Of a DNA stretch of 64,000 nt, positions 61,372 through 64,000 are shown in pieces; position 1 is the stretch's first letter, and every line of letters begins with the position of its first letter. A program made the translations under genes and the position numbers. The notes beneath the pieces are model-generated. The model was not told where the DNA came from. It did no database searches and was given only the letters and a program-made list of their open reading frames with translations. The DNA is from Halisarca cf. caerulea (Eukaryota; Porifera; Demospongiae; Chondrillida; Halisarcidae), in NCBI GenBank assembly GCA_963170055.1, contig CAUJGJ010000003.1:1263044-1327043 (forward strand). Direction: 5' to 3'.

Positions 61372-61955
61372 CACTAGACAAAGCACAGAAGGACTGATAA
61401 ACACAATCAAGCAGTACACTGAGTATGTAAGTACTGTACAATGTGGTTGGTGGTGATCATTTAGTGTCCAAGGGCCTTACAAACTGTCCATGTAACACAG
61501 CTTGCATAGCTGTCCACACAGTAGAGGGCAAGGTCTGCTATACTATATAACAGCACAGGGAGACACTCACAGATGTGGTATAATACTGTGTGGTTGGGTG
61601 GGAATACAACACTTAAAACAATGGGATACAGAATTTAGGTTCCCATGGAAACACAGGTGAATAGCAAGCTCATCAACCGCCAACAGTTGAGGTTGTACAA
61701 GAAGAGATGCGTCACAAAGATTTGTATTAGGAGCAAAACGTACCAAGGAGCCGAGTCGATATAAATCACAGATAGCAAATCACCACTTTAGGGGGTCGTA
61801 TAGCGCTTGTCATGGAAGTAACTTCCTTAAAATGATACAAACGGTTATTACCTTGCTCATACAAATGGACTTCCTTGGATTGTGTGCGCTGTAACAGCAA
61901 ATGAAGCCGATAAATCTCAGAACAGGCGGCCCAGATCTTCTCTACGTTCACGATA
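60032..61955 (-). CDS. Low-confidence minus-strand gene fragment (two candidate exons)
   Basis: The exon at 61955-61852 (acceptor ctacttctag, donor AGCAAG/gtaata) encodes IVNVEKIWAACSEIYRLHLL.... The exon at 60204-60032 (acceptor tggaatattatag) joins in phase 1 and encodes VAMDDQSVHVGQEEKTYHLY..., ending in a stop after DLHAHLFR, or spliced earlier at a GTGAGAG. Composition looks coding but no domain is recognised, and upstream exons are missing. It would be convergent with the large plus-strand gene. Confidence 0.35.
60205..61310. other. AT-rich sequence with TGTACATGTA motifs, no gene
   Basis: Contains many short tgtacatgtata-type stretches near 60945-61110 and AT-rich tracts. It is intron if the minus-strand model above is right. 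Confidence 0.4.
61312..61371. repeat. (CA)n microsatellite
   Basis: CA dinucleotide run of about 60 bp. Confidence 0.95.
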
Positions 61956-62659
61956 CTAGAAGTAGATCTCAGCTATCCATAGTCGGGTCCCAGATGGAGA
62001 CTCCGAACTTTCACATCATCTGAGTGAAAGCCTCTCACGTCATCGAAAACCTGGAAAAATTAGCAGGAGCATACGCGGTGGCCATTTTCGTTGTTGAGTC
62101 GAAAAGTCACAGTTTAAGTTCCACTTCAAAAACTGGATCTTAAAGTAAGAGTCGCGCGTGTTGAGTTCTCTCGAGCAGGACTGAGCGCTAGTTGTCATTT
62201 TACTCTTTCACGCTGGAACTATTATCTGTATTTTCACTGCTTCAGAGTTGAGATTTATCTGGAACCGGTTGTCCGAATTCTGCTGACGTCCACTCATCCT
62301 GCGCAGAACAAGTAACGTGATGGCTCACTGAAGAACGCGCTGTAATGTGATTCTACCACTGATTGGAGCTCAAACGGTGGTCTAAACGGTACGTTGTCCT
62401 AGCTGTAGTATTGCATGTACTGATGACTGTTCCTTTACGACGGATGATAGATGATATTTGTAGTTTTAAATGACTTCAGTCAAACTTGGTTGGTAGTTAC
62501 CTAGATAGAAAGTACTCCTTGTTCTCTTTTTCCTTCATCTGCAACACTTAAAGCTGTTTATCACAAATATTAGGTAAGGTAAAGGGGGGTAGTTTGGAAC
62601 AGGGCCTGTAACTTTTGTTGTGGTTAAGTTACCCAACCATCCTTGCTACTGCCCGGCAA

Positions 62660-62680
62660 CCCCCCCCCCCCCCCCCTTTC
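62660..62680. repeat. Poly-C tract
   Basis: Run of about 20 C residues in an AT-leaning context. Confidence 0.9.
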
Positions 62681-62796
62681 ACGGGAGACAATACAGATGA
62701 GAAATAATGGATGTTATTTGTGGCTGACACTGCTTTTGGCCTGACTGTCTAGAAATACCCGCTGTTCCAAATTACCCCTCTTTACCTTACTTCTCG

Positions 62797-63000
62797 TGAC
62801 AATAAGTCTCTCTTTCATCTGCAGTACTTCAAGCTGTTTATCACTGATTGTAGGTACTTCTCGTGACAATAAGTACTTGTTTAGTTTGTCCTTGATTGTC
62901 CTCACTAACCAAGTTCCCCTGTATTTCATCCTCTCATGTATTCCTTGTGTGCACTCATTGTCAACAGTACATGTGCATATGCCCAAGTAGTTACTGATAC
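62797..63000 (-). CDS. Low-confidence minus-strand exon or relic
   Basis: The frame encodes YRGTWLVRTIKDKLNKYLLS and ISDKQLEVLQMKERLIVTRS, followed by a donor-like GAGAA/gtaagg at about 62796. Part of it (agctgtttatcac and the ctttttccttcatctgca strand) recurs at 62530-62570, so a local duplication exists. ttattgtcacgagaagta also occurs twice. No domain recognised; it may be repeat-derived. Confidence 0.3.
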
Positions 63001-63099
63001 TCACCAGATAACCACCACACACAGACATGTGTACATGTGTGTTCCTGTGTGTGCAGAAGTGTACATTTGTATGTGTGTGGGCTTGTGTGTGTGTGGGCT

Positions 63100-63177
<78 letters not shown>

Positions 63178-63206
63178 TGTGTGTGTTTGTGTGTGTGTAT
63201 GTTTGT

Positions 63207-63257
<51 letters not shown>

Positions 63258-63281
63258 TGTGTATGTGTTTGTGTGTGTGTG
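63100..63281. repeat. (GT)n microsatellite
   Basis: Long GT run with occasional TATG and TTTG interruptions. Confidence 0.95.
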
Positions 63282-63639
63282 CAGTGTTCTCCCTAGGAAT
63301 ATTTCAGGCATGTTGACTACGTACCCACATACGTACGTGCGTACATACATATGTACACCATCATATATGAATGCATGCAATATATCACAAATTGCTCGCA
63401 GCGTACGTAGTTATGAGCACTAGCATGATTTGTGCTAAACATAGATTTTCAACAATCTATGAATGCATGCATGTTTTTTCCTACTAATGTACAAAATATA
63501 AGAAAGGAAGACGTGTTGAACCGACATGCCTTAAGACACCTGGGGAGAACACTGTGTCTGTGTGTGCATGTGTGGGTGTGTTTGCCACTATTCTTATTAT
63601 GTGTTCATTTTGTGTACCATGTTCAGTCAAAATTTTGTG

Positions 63640-63905
63640 GGATGAAACTTTCGCAGTTTTCGTGGCTTGAAAGCAATGTGTGAAAATTTAAGCCCGTTAA
63701 AATTTAGGTTGAGCTATTGTGCAATGACCAAGATGGTCATTGCACAATAGCCTTTACTCTTTTCTCTAGTGCCTTTTCGTCCGCAAACAAACAAAGTTTA
63801 TTTCAATAAAGGGTTGAATGAAGGAAGGATTAAAGGGGATCCGTGAAAGTTAAAACTGCGAAAATAGTGAAAATCAGCGATCCACGAAAGTTTCATCGTG
63901 CGAAC
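63640..63905. mobile_element. Inverted-repeat segment, probable MITE, with a perfect central hairpin
   Basis: gatgaaactttcgcagtttt on the left is mirrored by ccacgaaagtttcatcg and aaaactgcgaaaa on the right. At 63713-63751 an 18-bp perfect stem (GCTATTGTGCAATGACCA) closes on a three-base AGA loop. No coding sequence. Confidence 0.6.
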
Positions 63906-64000
63906 ATTTGAGCACATAGGGGACAGTACATATCCCACAGTATTTTGTGTGTGTATTTTCGTGTAGGGGGCACTTTGTGCATGTTCATATGTGTACATAT

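Overview
The window is eukaryotic and almost certainly from an early-branching metazoan, most likely a demosponge. Coding exons are split by GT-AG introns, some very short (68-86 bp) and some of many kilobases. The DNA is AT-leaning and packed with CA/GT microsatellites, minisatellites and short inverted-repeat elements. The main host gene is a Roc-COR / ZU5-like / CARD-like protein of the kind plentiful in sponge genomes. The phylum call is inference from gene content; another invertebrate is possible.

One plus-strand gene dominates. I traced 17 exons from 7330 to 58720 by splice sites, and every exon-exon phase agrees. The 5' start is not found. In order it encodes N-terminal exons (7330-7395, 7464-7571, 7658-7837, 15090-15259, 24491-24542), a large Roc-COR exon (24620-26803), two linker exons (27138-27198, 28324-28415), a ZU5-like module over three exons (39983-40581, 41273-41416, 41606-41840), linker exons (49889-49954, 51986-52052, 53480-53571), a CARD-like exon (53965-54246), and two exons ending in a C-terminal membrane helix (58359-58413, 58597-58720). 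Exons 27138/28324 and 51986/53480 look like a duplicated two-exon module, with about 1.6 kb of intron copied too. The protein is at least about 1,525 aa and reads as a membrane-tethered, GTPase-containing death-fold signalling protein.

The introns hold a stack of mobile elements. (1) 8458-13555 is a 5.1-kb ISL2EU-type DNA transposon inserted in a 31-bp minisatellite with an AT target duplication. It has a SAP-SWIM-YqaJ nuclease gene and a convergent THAP-HTH-DDE transposase gene. Both are broken, the transposase partly by a 771-bp MITE. (2) 42244-49856 is a Tigger/pogo element, itself split by (3) 43680-49413, a 5.7-kb element with long inverted ends made of 19-bp tandem arrays. That inner element carries an apparently intact rve-type integrase gene and an apparently intact six-exon HECT ubiquitin-ligase gene. 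(4) 31611-35950 on the minus strand is a large intact reading frame for a transposase-like protein of unassigned family with an internal SAP-like segment.

Other non-autonomous elements include a hAT-like MITE family (five copies), a TTAA-flanked element nested in another repeat, a family ending in the palindrome GGACATGTCC, two foldback elements, a TA-flanked MITE, a Tigger-like MITE and a non-LTR retrotransposon relic. Downstream of 58720 there are only low-confidence minus-strand exon candidates and repeats. No tRNA, rRNA or CRISPR was recognised.
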